A stretch of DNA of 64,000 nucleotides from Straminergon stramineum (GCA_963920665.1 OY987263.1:29004547-29068546); one strand, 5' to 3'; positions 33,001-46,080 are shown, counted from the first letter of the stretch. Made by a program: numbers and translations. The notes: generated by a model not told the origin, from the letters alone.

Positions 33001-36000
33001 TTCCTTCCACTAATAGAAGGTGGTCCTTTTTGGGGTAAGATTTCTTGAAGGTTTCAATTCTGCAAATTGATTTCAAAGCAAAATTATTGCATATGGGCTA
33101 AAAATAAATGGCAAAACTAATCATAAATTTTTTACTCCCAAATTTTTTATTTGCTTTTCTAACTTATTGATTGGCAAAGACTTGGTCCTATAAGAATGCT
33201 TTGAATTTTGAATTGACTTTTTTTTAGTATTGTGTCTTATACAAACTATATTTTCCAATGACATTTATATATTCAATGTTAAATTTTGGAGTTCCAAATC
33301 AATAAGCACAAATTGCTCATATTACTTGATAATGTACATTCCAAATAATAAGATGCATTCCAATTTCAAATGCTAAAATCCTTTTGTCTACATGTTTGAT
33401 TGCACTAATTATTCATTCTTAACTTGAAATTGTTGAAAGTAAAGATTCTATGGTTTTAAATTTAAAAATCATGACATACTTTGAGATATTTCCAATTTTT
33501 GTAAAACAAATCTAGAAGATATTTGAATACATATTTTTATTTATTATGTTGAAAGTTAATATTTAGATTCATCTTCAAAGTTTCTAAGAAGATGATATAA
33601 TTTAGTAGACTATATATAGTAGTGAAATTCATTCTAGTAACAACCTTTATTCCAAAACTAATTTAGTCAATGTATGGTGATATATATTTCTATATTGAAA
33701 AATATAGGGTGTATTAAGTGTGAAGAGACAAATATACACAACTTGGCCATGTGGTTTTGAGGCCACATGACTAAAGCCATGAAATGAAGGGATTTCAACA
33801 TAGCCATGACTTTTACTTTGAATAATTTGAGTATCCTAACTTCATAATTTAAAAAAAAAAATTAACCTTAAGTTTGAGATGTGATGAACAAAAGTGAATA
33901 CAATACATTTCTCATAGGCCCAAAAGACAATAGAAGACATTTCAAATTTTTTAGGTAATGTGAGAATATTATTCATCCCATCTCTCTAGTGCACAAATGT
34001 GAAATCAAAAATTGAAAAGCAAATAGAATTTTCAAACTAAGCTACACTAAAGTTTTGGGTTACAATACTCAATTTTATTAGCTACTGCTCCTCTAACTTC
34101 AAAATTGAATTGTTTACAATTCACTTTACAATTTTTTATGGTTGTTCGCATGTTGTGTAGCTATAGTTTTTGAAGATTTTGGTCATGAAATTATTTGAGT
34201 GAATTTTAGCACTATATGTTCCTCCATTCTCTCTTGAGTAGAAACACTATGTTGTGGTGCTACTTAGGTCCACTTTACACTATAGTAGAGAAGTGCACTA
34301 CTTAAGAATTGTAGAAAAATAGAACAATATGATTGGAGGAAATTTCATTCTTTCGTCTTTACAAAATTAGGTATATTCTATTGCCAAGACTTGTTGGATG
34401 GAGAACTAGCTTCAAGTACGAATGAAAGTGATGTGGTAGCACTTTTATAGAGGAGTTCTCCAGAGGTCAAGTTTCTTGGGCATCCTCAACTTACCTTTGG
34501 ACTAGAAACTTGGCCTCGGGATAACTCCAACTTCATTCTTTGTCTTTTCATCATATCATATCTCAATTGTGTGATTGAGGGTTTTTTTTGTTTCAAATAG
34601 CATTAGCTAGCTCTTCACCTGGGTCATTGAAAGAAACACTGTGTTGTTTTTATAGTGTTTTTCAAAATTGTGATTGTCCCTTTGCTATAACTTTTGAATT
34701 ATGAATCCGTTGCCCAAAATAAAAAAATTTGTTTCTAGATGTCTTGATTGCACTTGTATCCCTTATTTTTTAGAAATTTTTAAAAATCATTTTATATTTT
34801 AAAGTCAATTTTAATAATATGTCACACTTTCGGATTTAGGGGTTTTGAATACTATGAAGTTCTTTAAATTAATGATTTTTAGTTGAAATTATTATGGTGT
34901 ATCAAGACATTTGAAGCGATTTTAGTATTTTACAACATTTATGCTAGGTCACAGTTGGCTACATCAATTTCTAGGTCATTTTGAGAAATGTTAGAAAGTC
35001 AATAGTGAAAAAATGTCCACCAAGTTGGAGAGTATCTTAGATTTTGGTGAAATTGACATGTAATTACTTGACAAGCTAATCTATATTGTAATGAAGTTTC
35101 AAGTCATTTGGAATGACTATATATCATTTATGCTAGATCAAAGCTAGCTAAGGCAATTTTGAAATCATGATTGTGCAAATTATAGGATCAGGATTTGGAT
35201 AAAGGAAATTATAAAATTATTTTAGGTTTATTTATAGGATTTAAGGGTATTAAAGATAATATACAAGCATTTCCATAGCAAAAGCCTTGTACTATTTTGG
35301 ACTTATTTGCAAAATTTTATATCATGAAGGTAGCGTACTTTCGAAAGGAGATCTATGACAACATTGAGAAGCAAAGACAAAGTCACACAAAAGTTTTGAA
35401 AGACTAAGAAAAGCATCAATGTTCTCCTTTTGTTACTGAAGATTGATGTAGAAAAGCATCCGCAATAACAAAACAACTTTGAGAAGAAGTAGTCAAACAA
35501 TTAAATAATTATTGGACATTACCATTGGACATGCTTTGGATCCTAGTGCAATAGTTTTTCTGCAAGATAATGACCTAAAAATTACAACCAAGAGTGTGCA
35601 ACAATAGTTTGCGTTGCAAACATTTCATCTCCTCTAGTGGCCTATGCAATCACCAGAATTAAATCGTGTACTATTCAACTTATTTGGGCACTTTTGAAAG
35701 TCTATCTGAACGAGTTTTCTAAGGATTTGAAGATTTGTATGAATGTGTATGCATTGTGTATCTTAGTTTGAGTGTAGAAGATTGTGTAACACTCTAAAAG
35801 ATCATGCCTTGAAGAGTTGATGTTATTTAGAAAGTTAAAGGCCATTGAAAAAATTAATGAAGGATCAATAGTTTGCTCAAATAAAACTAAGTGGTTGTAC
35901 ATAGTTTCATATTTTTTTTTTCTGTAGACAACTTTCTTCACAATAATGAAATTTGCAATTTTACATACATATACACAACTCTTTATAGTATCAAGTCTAA

Positions 36001-37958
36001 CTTTCAAATTTGGAAAAGGTTAATTCAATTGCCTATAGTTGTCTACTAAAATAGGATTGGCTTAAGATATATTTAGTTTTGTTTGTTAGCATATATATCT
36101 TCAAGGCACAAATTTATGTATGATTGGTTTTGTAAATTTTAATAATTTGTGTCCTTTCATCCATAATTTAACTATTTTGATCATTTTAACGAAAATAAAT
36201 TTGATCTTTGAGAGGTGGTAGGATTCTATGTCTCTTTGCTACAAGTAACACCCAAATGAAGGTTCAAATTTATAGTTGAAAATATTATGGTGTGAAAATT
36301 ACCAAGCAATGTTACAAATATTCAATTGCAGTTTTTGGTAAAAATTACAAACATTTGACCTATAATTAGTTTTAGAAAGAAATATCCCCACATACTTAAC
36401 CCCTAAAGTCCCAAGGTCATTTTTTCATCAAAAAAATCATTCAAAACTACTGCATTTCTAATGCAAAAAACAGAATTTTTAAACATTTGACTTTTTTGCA
36501 TATCCACGCATAGGATACTATATTAGGCTTGTTTTCAAAATTCTAAAAAGAATTTGAAAACTTTGATTGCATAGATTGCAAGATATTTGCATTTAAAGTA
36601 TAAAAAATTGGGATTTTTTGCACCTCACAACACAAGATTATGCAACCTTGAATCTTCTTAATTTACAATTTCTACAATATATAGATTTTGAATTGAAAAT
36701 AATTTATCTTGAAGAATTAATGAATTGAGAGTTGAAGAAAAAAATTCTAAAACAACAATTTGATTTCCATTCTACAAAAAGTTGCTAAGTGGGAGTAGAA
36801 ACATGATTACATGAACTACTGGATTGAAGGAAAAACTAAATCATTAATAGTTTCAAGATGACTTTGAAGCACATTAATAACAATGGTGAGTTAACCCATG
36901 AAGTTTTTTCATTTAATTAATTAAAAGAAAACGGTCCAAATTTGTAATTTTCTAATTGCATGGAGCATAACTGAAATATATAAGCATTTTTTAGACTTTG
37001 AACCATAAATTTTTTAATAGAGTACTCTAGAATTTTGTGAATTTTTTTGTCAAACCATTCGACCACATACATTGTAAGATTATAACATGTCAATTTAGAA
37101 GAAATTTTTTTTGGGCCTTGCGAACATGGTTAGCTTAGTTACTTGCATGTCAATTTCCAAGGATAATGGAGGGGTCTAACATACACAAATCATCTTACAT
37201 TTAGAGATCGTCCCTGAAAAGCAACTATAAAAGCAAGATTTAAATTTTTTTTTGAGAAATCAAATTTTTGAAATAATCCATTTTACAACAATCAATAGAA
37301 ATACTTACTTATCATAATCAAGTACCAATACAAAAAAGGAAAAGAAAACAAAAATTCCTGAATTTAAACTAGACTTTGAGCTAATGGTTCTAAAATCATT
37401 CTAAAATTGCCATTATTAGTATATTGCATTAAAATTGGAAAAATGAAATGATTTTTTTTCAATTTCATTTATGTTCATTTAACCTAAACTACTATTAGAA
37501 TGTGTGGGAAATTTTTTAGCCTATTCCGCTTCATAGATTATGAGATGTAAGTGTTCAAAGTTAATGGAAAAATATTCACAATTTGCTTGATTGCTTGCTT
37601 GACTACTTGCCCTCTCTATTAGCACATTGCCAAAGCTTCTTCTAAACTTTTAAGCCCCATAAATTTTTATCTAGACATCCAATTGAAAAAAAAATTATAT
37701 TTTTACAAAGCTAATACAAGTATGCATCACGGGTAAAAAAAAATTCTACTTTTCCTCCATTCAAAAATGTCCTCATATGAACCTACACAAGCCTTCAAAA
37801 CACTTCACAAGAGCTTATTGTCTTTTAGGGGTTGAACTACCCAAATTTAGGGGTGCTTCATTGTCATATTCTATTTGTAGAACTCATTCTCATACATTCA
37901 TCATAACTCAATCAACACCTTGGAATCAACTTTTAGCCGTTAAAGGACAAGATGATCA
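33001..37958. other. AT-rich intergenic DNA, nothing recognised
   Basis: Strongly AT-rich, stop-dense in all frames, with open frames of about 100 codons at most (for example 35702-36007 on the minus strand) and no recognisable product. I see no tandem array or transposon terminus. Confidence 0.5.
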
Positions 37959-38160
37959 CCGTGGAAATCATCTATTTTGGTATAATGTGAATTGTTGGAT
38001 TAAAAAAATGCAAAAGCACTCATTGGAAGTCAAACTATTGTTAGAAGACGTCTCTTTTTTACACAAAATTTGAAGGATGAATAGTTTCTTTTTTGTCCTA
38101 CATGGAGAGATTCTTTGTCATTCATCAACCAAAAAATGATTGCAATGTAGTTTATGGGTT
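37959..38160 (+). repeat. Dispersed repeat family R1, copy 2
   Basis: Same order of landmarks as 9989-10195: GTGGAAATCAT, GGAAGTCAAACTATTG, GAAGGATGAATAGTTTC, GTCCTACATGG and GATTCTTTGTCATTCATC. It has the same orientation as copy 1. It is therefore not part of the mirror-image SPT16 arms, although it lies just outside one of them. Confidence 0.55.
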
Positions 38161-38518
38161 AAATTATTGACAAAATGTTGCTAAAGTTTTACTTGATTTT
38201 GGCACTTTCTACCAATACCATTACACTAGAAAATTCAGAGAAAAATGTGGATGAAATCAGTAATTAAAAGACCCTTGAAAGAAACATATGATTCGTCAAT
38301 TGAGGATGAAGTCAACTAATTTTACACAATATTGTGGATGACACAACATATGTGATGGATGGTTGTTCCAACTCGGTGCCTTCGGTCGCAGACGAAAACA
38401 GAATATACTGTAAACGCTGGCTCGTAAACACGTGCACGCTAGTGGCCCGCGCCGTGATTACAAACGGGAAAAGTCGGTGACGAGTTCCTTTGTTCATCGT
38501 ATTGCCTACCTGAGGCTG

Positions 38519-38572
38519 TTGCACTCACTCCGCCGACAGCAACAGGCCGTCGGCATCTCATGGAGTGAGCAA
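38519..38572 (+). other. Imperfect hairpin upstream of SPT16 copy B
   Basis: TTGCACTCACTCCGCCGAC and GTCGGCATCTCATGGAGTGA, followed by GCAA, form an interrupted stem: CCGAC with GTCGG, and TCACTCC with GGAGTGA. The intervening loop is AGCAACAGGCC. It lies in a GC-rich stretch (about 38340-38580) just outside the region shared with copy A, about 530 bp upstream of the start codon. Confidence 0.35.
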
Positions 38573-39056
38573 TCTCTAGTATAGCGTTGGCAAGAGCAAA
38601 ACGTAACCGAAGCACGCGGGCAGAGCGAAATGAGGGAGAACAAGCCGCTGCTTCGCCGGGACATTGTGAATTGGGGCACGAGAATTCGACAAATGCGGGC
38701 AGAACGGAAGAAAGAGAAGTGCACTGTCTTGTGGAGGAAGGCAAGGTGGTGAGGATCTCCACGAGGAGAGGAGCGGCACTAATTCATGGGCACGGGTTTT
38801 GAATACACGGTTGCTGGTGCTGTTGGATTCTGCAACAATTTGTTGTAACGGACCTCAGGACATTCAGTCACTCAGGCTCAATTTCGGTTGCTAGGGTTTA
38901 ATCTCGGTTCTTGCACGGAGATTCGTTGCGATCTAGCTTGATCGCTGTTCCCCGTGAGAGCAGAATCGGATTAACTGTTGCCGTTCCAATGGAGAAGTCT
39001 TCGGTTGTGGAATTGTTTCCGCTGGTGTGAGTTGGGAATTTGAAGCCGTGGCTCGT

Positions 39057-39066
39057 TTTAGGGTTT
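39057..39066 (+). promoter_or_regulatory. Telo-box-like motif upstream of SPT16 copy B
   Basis: TTTAGGGTTT is about 35 bp before the ATG, with a second TAGGGTTTA at 38892-38900. The second motif lies in the diverged part of the flank yet is kept in both copies, which suggests constraint. Function is inferred from known plant telo boxes. Confidence 0.4.
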
Positions 39067-39100
39067 GGGGGGTCTCGAGGCGTCCAAGCTTGGGAGCAGC

Positions 39101-42100
39101 ATGGCGGAGCGCAACGGGGACGGGAAGGGCGGGGGCGGGGTGCAGATCAACTTGGAGTTGTACGGGAAGCGCTTGAAGCTGCTGAACAACAAGTGGAAGG
39201 AGCACAAGAAGGAGATGTGGGGAGGTGCGGACGCCATCGCCGTGGTGACGCCTCCCGCGTCCGAGGATCTGCGGTACCTCAAGTCGACCGCATTGCACAT
39301 TTGGCTGCTGGGGTACGAGTTTCCGGAGACGGTGATGGTGTTCATGCCTGGCGCGCTGCACTTCGTGTGCAGCTCGAAGAAGGCGGGTCACCTGGAGGAC
39401 TTGCAGAAGTCTTCGAAGATGCTGACGGGCGTGGACATTCACATTCACGTGAAGGAGCGGAAGCAGGACGGCAGCTCGCAGATGAATGCGGTTCTGGAGT
39501 CCGTGAAGGGTTCGAGCAAGAGCAAGAGCCCTGTGATCGGCGTGCTTTCTCGCGAGGCGACTGAGGGCCCGCTGATGGAGAAGTGGGCGGAGTGCTTGGA
39601 CGGTTCGGGGTGTGCGACGGTGGACGTTTCGGGTGGCTTTTCTGAGATTTTCGCCGTGAAGGACGAGGTAATTGACTTGCCTTGGAAGTTTTGGAGGTCT
39701 TTGTGGGACGCCATTTGGAGAGTTTTAGGATTACAGCACTGGGTGGGCGATGGAGGGAGTTTGATGGGCGAATGAGAGAATGCTTGTGCCATTGGGGATG
39801 TCCGGAGCCCTTTCCAATCTTGGCAAGTTACGTCTCGCTATCCGCATATCTGAGTGTTTGTGTGAATCGGTGGATGAATGGCCGGGGTGCTTCGTGACGT
39901 TCGGGGTTGAGTCGCTGCGGAACGTGTGTGTTATCCAGCTGTGTCTCGTTTTCTTATCCATGTGCGTGTGGAATTGTGTTTGATGTGTGTCAGGAGGAGC
40001 TTTCGAACATCAAGAACGCCTCCCAATTGAGCGCTGCGGTGCTGAAACTTTTCGTGGTTCCCAAGCTGGAGGTGATCATCGACGAGGAGAAGAAGGTGAC
40101 GCACGCGGAGCTGATGGAGAACACGGAGAACGTGATCACGAACCCCGGTAAGTATGTGAAGTTGAAGGCGGAGGACGTGGACATCTGCTACCCTCCTGTT
40201 TTCCAGAGCGGCGGGATCTTCGATCTGAAGCCTAGCGCGGTGAGCAACGAGGAGCCTCTGTATTACGACGCGCTGGGTGTGATCCTTTGCGCGATCGGCG
40301 CCCGTTTCCGATCGTACTGTTCGAACGTGGCGCGTTCGATCATGATCGACGCGGACAAGACTCAGGAGAAGGCTTACAAGATTTTGTTGAAGGCTCACGA
40401 GGCGGCGATCGGCGCTTTGCGACCTGGCAATGCGATGTCTGCCGCGTACAAGGCTGCTTACGCTGTGGTGGAGTCTGGAGGCTCTGAGTTTCTGCCTTAC
40501 TTCACGAAGAATGCCGGTACGGGCATCGGGATCGAGTTTCGTGAGTCGGGTCTGACGCTGAACGGCAAGAACGATCGCGTGATCCGTGCGGGCATGGTGT
40601 TCAACGTGTCTCTGGGTTTCCACAACTTGTCTACGGAGTCTCGTCATCCGAAGTCGAAGACTTTTTCTCTGTTGCTTGCGGACACTGCGATCGTGTTGGA
40701 GAAGGGCGCTCCCGAGGTGCCGACGCTGAAGTGTTCGAAGACTTACACGGACATCGCTTACTCGTTCAAGGACGACGAGGAAGAGGAGGAGGTGAAGGTG
40801 GAATCGAAGCCGAAGGTGAAATCGGAGCCGAATGGTTCGAGCGAGCCCGCCGTGCGCATGGCGACTCTTCGATCGGACAATCAGGAGATGACGAAAGAAG
40901 AGGTGCTATTCCCTGACCTGTGCTGTGTGTGATCTGGTGATTTTGTCGATTGGTTTAGTTGTTCTGATTTCTTGTCTTTTTCTGTTGTAGACTTGTGAGA
41001 GCGATTTCTAGGTTGGTAGCGATTGTTGGGTGACCTTAGCGTGGACTGTCTGGGTGGGTCGGGTGGGTTCATGATCTTTGGCCTTGGTTTTTGTCGGTTT
41101 TGTTTGGTGATGTGATGTTTGACAAGCGCTTGTGTTCTTGCGTGTGTTTTCGTGCACCAGCAACGACGGCAGCACCAAGCCGAGTTGGCGCGTCAGAAGA
41201 ACGAGGAGACCGCCCGGAGGCTCGCGTCTGGAGGTTTGGGGTCCGGTGAGGGTCAAGGTCCGAACAAGTCCACTGGTGACATCGTCGCGTACCGAAACGT
41301 GGACGATATCCCTGCTCGGGAGCTGAAGATCCACGTAAGTTGGAACCGCAGTGCCGATGGTTTTTTCGGTTTGTGGATCATGGAAAGCTCGTAGCACAGT
41401 GCTGTCTGCAGTGGGGTCGTTTCTGATCGTGATGGAGGATGTTTGGTAGGATTGGTCTATATGGCTTGGGCGTCGTGCATTTGAACAGGTGTTCGTCGAC
41501 GAAGTTTCTGACTTGCCTGTTTGTGGATGCACAGGTGGATCAGAAGAACGAAGCCGTTTTGCTCCCCATTTATGGTTTGCTGGTGCCGTTCCACATCGCC
41601 ACCGTGAAGAGCGTGACGAGTCAACAGGATGGCGGTCATTCGTACATCCGGATCATCTTCAACGTCCCTGGAGCGGGTTTCGGTCCGAACGACGTCCCGA
41701 CGAAGAAGTTTCCGGCTTCTATTTACGTGAAGGAGGTTTCTTTCCGTTCGAACGACACCCGTCATTCTTACCAGGTGGTGCAGCTGATCAAGACTCTTCG
41801 TCGTCAGGTGGCTCAACGTGAGTCGGAGCGCGCGGAGCGTGCCACTCTGGTGACCCAAGAGCGTCTCCAGACCGCCAAGGGCCGCCCCATCAGGTACGGT
41901 TTGGCCGTGGGATGTGGATGGAATTTCTTTCTGTGCTTTGTGGGGAGTGGACTTGCTGCTTCTGTTGTGGGCAGGTGGGTTCGTGGTGAGAAGGCGGCCG
42001 AGTCTGGAGTGGGTTGCAAGTCACCTGTTTTGAGTTGACTTTCGTTGGGGACGTTCCGGATTCTCTTTTTGCAGAGGTGTTTGATTGTTTTAAAGTGAGA

Positions 42101-44307
42101 GAGGAATGATCGTTCCAAGGTAGGAGCACATCATTGTGGGTGTAAGGCGGTTTGTTCATGTTTGGGTTTCGTTGGATTTCCGCGATACCGGACCGATGTG
42201 TGTGGTTCCTTGGGGAGCCATTGTGGAGGGAGCACATATCCTGTCGTGCCCTTGGGTCCGTTCGGTTTTGTTACATTGTAGCGTGTGCAACTGAATCTGA
42301 TTGGGCCTGCGGTTGTGTGTGTCAGGTTGTCCGATCTTTGGATCCGCCCTGCGTTTGGTGGTCGTGGTCGTAAAATGAGCGGTACGTTGGAGGCTCATAC
42401 GAACGGTCTCCGGTACTCGACGATGCGTCAGGAAGAGAAAGTCGATGTCATGTACCGCAACATCAAGCATGCGTTTTTCCAGCCCGCGGAGAAGGAGATG
42501 ATCACGCTGGTGCACTTCCACTTGCATAACTACATCATGGTGGGGACGAAGAAAACGAAGGACGTGCAATTTTATGTGGAGGTACGTGTGTTGGCCAGTT
42601 TGGGTCGTAGTTGATGGGGATTTTCTTGGTTTCTGTCTCCAGTTCATTACTGGTGACGCTTTATTTTGCTGTCTGTGATGCTTGGCTCGGAGTGCATTCA
42701 GGTTGGGTATCTGTGAAGAGATTTGTTGTCCCGGTTTGGAACCTTGTTCCCGTGAACAGCTGTATCGTCGGGGACTTTGGGTTTGGTCCGGATGGGTGTG
42801 CTGTGTGTCGGAGTGTTGGAGTGGAGTGTTGACTTTTGAGTTGGCGTTGTTCTGCACAGGTGATGGAGGTGGTTCAGACGCTCGGGGGCAACCGTCGTTC
42901 GATGATGGACCCGGACGAGATCGAGGAAGAGCAGCAGGAGAGAGACCGTCGCAACAAGATCAACAAGGAGTTCGAGGCGTTCGTGAAGCGTATGGCCGAG
43001 CTGTGGGACCAGCCGCCGTGGCGTGAGCTGGACCTGGAGTTCGACATTCCTTTCCGAGAGCTGGGTTTCCACGGTGTGCCGAACAAGTCGTCGGCCTTCA
43101 TCGTTCCGACGGTGAACTGCCTGGTGGAGCTGATCGAGACGCCGTTTCTGGTGGTGAGCCTGAACGACATCGAGATCGTGAACCTGGAGCGCGTGGGTTT
43201 AGGTCAGAAGGCGTTCGACATGGCGATCGTGTTCAAGGACTTCAAGCGCGACGTTTTGCGCATCGACGCCATCCCTTCGACCTCTCTGGACGGCATCAAG
43301 GAATGGCTGAACTCGATGAACATCAAGTACTACGAGAGCCGGATGAATCTGAACTGGCGCCCTATTTTGAAGACCATTCTGGAGGTGAGTTTCCGGTTGT
43401 TGTGGTGTTGTGAACATGTGCTTTTGGTATGATATTTTTGGAGTCCATGCGGAGCCAGGTTGGTATTGGGTCGTAGAATGTTAAGGTGAGGAAGTCCCTG
43501 ATCACGAGCGATGTATGAGACTAGACTCGTGAGTTTGAAGTTGGGTGCTGGGTTGTTGCATGGAGGTCTGCGGTACCTGATAGTTTCATGAACTCATTTT
43601 GATGTTTCAAGAGATTTTGTCATTGGTCGGTTCTGTGTTGGCATGCACGAGGTGGTGAGAACGTGAGCTTTATTCCAGATATGGGAGGTGACGTGGGAAT
43701 GGTTCATGTGCTTGGGCTGTAATGGTGATGCTAATGGGAAAGCTTGTGGTTGATGTCGCAGGATCCGGACAAGTTCATTGAGGACGGTGGGTGGGAGATC
43801 CTGAACATGGAGGCCAGTGATTCGGACTCGGAGAAGTCGGAAGAATCCGACGAAGGTTATGAACCGTCGGACGTGGAAGTGGTTTCGGAGTCGGAAGACG
43901 ATGACTCCGACGACGAATCAGTGGTGGAGTCCGATGACGACGAGGTGTGTTTGGATGAGCTCATGCAAGATCGGAGCGGCGAGTGGATTGTTTTTGTGGG
44001 AACTTCGTTTTTGTTTTGGTGGAGGGCGTTGTGTGAGGAAGAGGCGATTGTTTCAGAAAGTGTTAACCATGAAATGGGTGTTTGTTTGTTTTAGGAAGAG
44101 GAGGCGGAGGACAGCGAGGAGGAGGAAGGTCTGACTTGGGACCAACTGGAAGAGAAGGCGAAGCGCGAGGACAAGATGAACGGCGAGGAAGAGGACAGCG
44201 AGGACGAACGACATCGGAATCGGAAGAAGGTCGCTGGCAAGAGCAGGATGCCGGATCCTCGGGACTCGAAACGCGGTATGCCCAACAAGAGGCCGAAAAT
44301 GAGGTGA
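39101..44307 (+). CDS. SPT16: FACT complex subunit SPT16, copy B
   Basis: Second complete gene for the FACT large subunit, a nuclear histone chaperone acting with SSRP1. Exons are 39101-39667, 39994-40902, 41161-41334, 41535-41893, 42326-42581, 42860-43384, 43762-43944 and 44095-44307. All introns are GT-AG (326, 258, 200, 432, 278, 377 and 150 bp), and the product is 1061 residues. Residue ranges by exon are 1-189, 190-492, 493-550, 551-669, 670-755, 756-930, 931-991 and 992-1061, with one codon split between exons 4 and 5. Domains are as in copy A: N-terminal lobe, M24-like fold, Spt16 region, Rtt106-like region and acidic tail (SDSDSEKSEESDEGYEPSDV). Exons 1-6 and introns 1-5 match copy A exactly. 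Exon 7 has three base changes, one of them replacing Phe943 with Ile in the motif GGWEFLN. Intron 7 ends in TTTTAG rather than TTTCAG. No disabling change is seen. Confidence 0.95.
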
Positions 44308-45560
44308 CGTTAATTTAGATTCGACGTGGGTCCTCGAATTCAGATGTCTGCGGTGCACGATCTCGACTGCGTTGCTGCCTTTGGGCGACTGATATTGAGG
44401 AAATGTTTAGCCCTCGCGAGAGGAGCAGGTAGCGTAGTCTAGTATTTTTTATTCGTATCCGGACAGAGCCGAGAAAGACTCCGCATGTGCTGATGCTTTC
44501 TTTCCTCATCGAGGCTTTGTTTTTGTGCTTGGCGATGCGCTCCTAGGCACGAGGGCATGTGGAATACAGTTTTGCCTGACGGAGCTGTGGAGTTCGTTAT
44601 TGGGAGACGCAGGTATTTGTAGTTGGAACTGAGTAGTGGAGTTCCTCTATGTTGTACAAAAGAACGAGAGGGAGAAAGGGAGAGGGAGATCGAGAGGATG
44701 GTACGTATTACTTGACCATCTGTGCAGCTACACTTTTAGGTGACGGGCGTCCGCAAGTGGGCCTCGTGAGTGGATTGCACTGCACCGGTTTATCGACTAA
44801 GTGCGTGTGACACTAATGTACATGACTCGCTAGTTGTAGATACTTAAATTTGAACGATGACGCTCTTTTTACTGTTACTGTGTAACGTTATGAAGTGGGA
44901 AATATGTGGAATCACTGTTTTGAAGAGAGCAGATTCATGTATTTATTCAGAACGTTCAGGTAATGTAGCTGTTGATTTGTGGCGAATGTGGATAATGCTT
45001 TGCATGCTGATTTTATTCAATTTTGATTAGTATACCGCATTGTGGAATATGGACCTTTTGAGCATTGCACGTAGTCTATTTAGACTTGTCAGACTAAAAT
45101 CCCTTCTCTGCTAAAGGATAATTGTCCCCCAAGCAGACATTTGAAAATTTTTGGCAAGTCGCCTTGAAGTTTGAATGGATTGTTTCTAAATTTTGTCACC
45201 TAGAAGATAAATTTGAAAGGATTGTTTGAAAATTTTGACACTACCGGTAGGTGTAGATATGTATCCCATTTGAGAGAACAAATGTTTTCAATAGGGTGCC
45301 TATATCAGAAGGTATGCTACACAAAATTATATGGGCAATTTGCGTACAGTTTGGGCATCTTCTTTTAGCACCGCACCTTCTATAGAAATTTGGCATGAAT
45401 GTACTTAAAAGGAGATGCATGAAATTGTAAAAAAATAAAAATTAGTTCCAAAACAGTACTAGAGAAAAACATCTCCTAACATAAGGAAGAAGGCCACAAT
45501 GTTAGTTATGCCGACTGGTTAGGATAGCTTGATTTTGACAATTTTTAACTGTTGTGTGTG

Positions 45561-46080
45561 GATTTATCCCCTAAACGTCCAGATTCATCTCCAAAATTGA
45601 CGATTTGTGAAAAATCATTATAAAGTGCTATAAGGAAGCATATTTTGGAATTGAAATGCAAATAAAAGTTTTTTATTTTCATTTGTAAATTCCATTTGTA
45701 CATTTAGATTCACCAATGCTGTCACCAATCTTTTTTTTTTTAATTTTGAAAGAGAAATTCCAAAATTCCTTCAAAATTCGATTGCAATTGCAAGTAAAAT
45801 ATTATCATTTTTTGAGTAAAATTTGTTGGAATAGATTTGAAATGAGGTTCTTTTCACATGGTGATTTTTTGAAATTTTTGTGTTCTTCCTATCTATGACC
45901 TCATTTTGGCTAATCCAATTTTGAACTAAAGTCAATGCATTTTGACCACTTGACATACTTGCACATTTGTAATTTTAGAAAAATATGAACTCTAGTGACA
46001 CCAAATCCAACTCTTAGATAGGACAACAACTTGATAACATATCTTCACAAATTAAAATAACTTTCATCCAAACAATTAGG
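45561..46080 (-). repeat. Dispersed repeat, inverted partner of 56600-57139
   Basis: Read on the minus strand this matches 56600-57139 at roughly 80%. Shared landmarks are CTAAAATTACAAATGTG, AAGTATGTCAAGTGG, CAAAAATTTCAAAAAA and ACAAATTTTA, then CAAAAAATGATAATATTTT. Both copies have a similar broken open frame (for example HHVKRTSF and NKFYSKNDNILL), which could be relic coding sequence of a mobile element. No family is recognised. Confidence 0.6.

Larger units (their letters stand above)
38580..44835 (+). repeat. Right arm of a large inverted repeat (SPT16 copy B)
   Basis: Mirror image of 3020-9290. The core 39024-43514 (4491 bp) appears identical to 8861-4371. Identity stops abruptly inside intron 6 after CACGAGCGATGT, and upstream at a two-base difference before GGTGTGAGTTGGG. 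The flanks remain homologous but diverged: the 3' flank is roughly 85-90% similar for about 400 bp, and the 5' flank less so. Arm ends are approximate. Confidence 0.93.

Noticed and set aside
9291..38579. Continuation of the mirror symmetry into the spacer
   Set aside because: Beyond about 9290 and 38580 I see no inverted similarity. The only repeat family near both edges (R1) is in direct orientation, and the minisatellite and transposon blocks occur on one side only.
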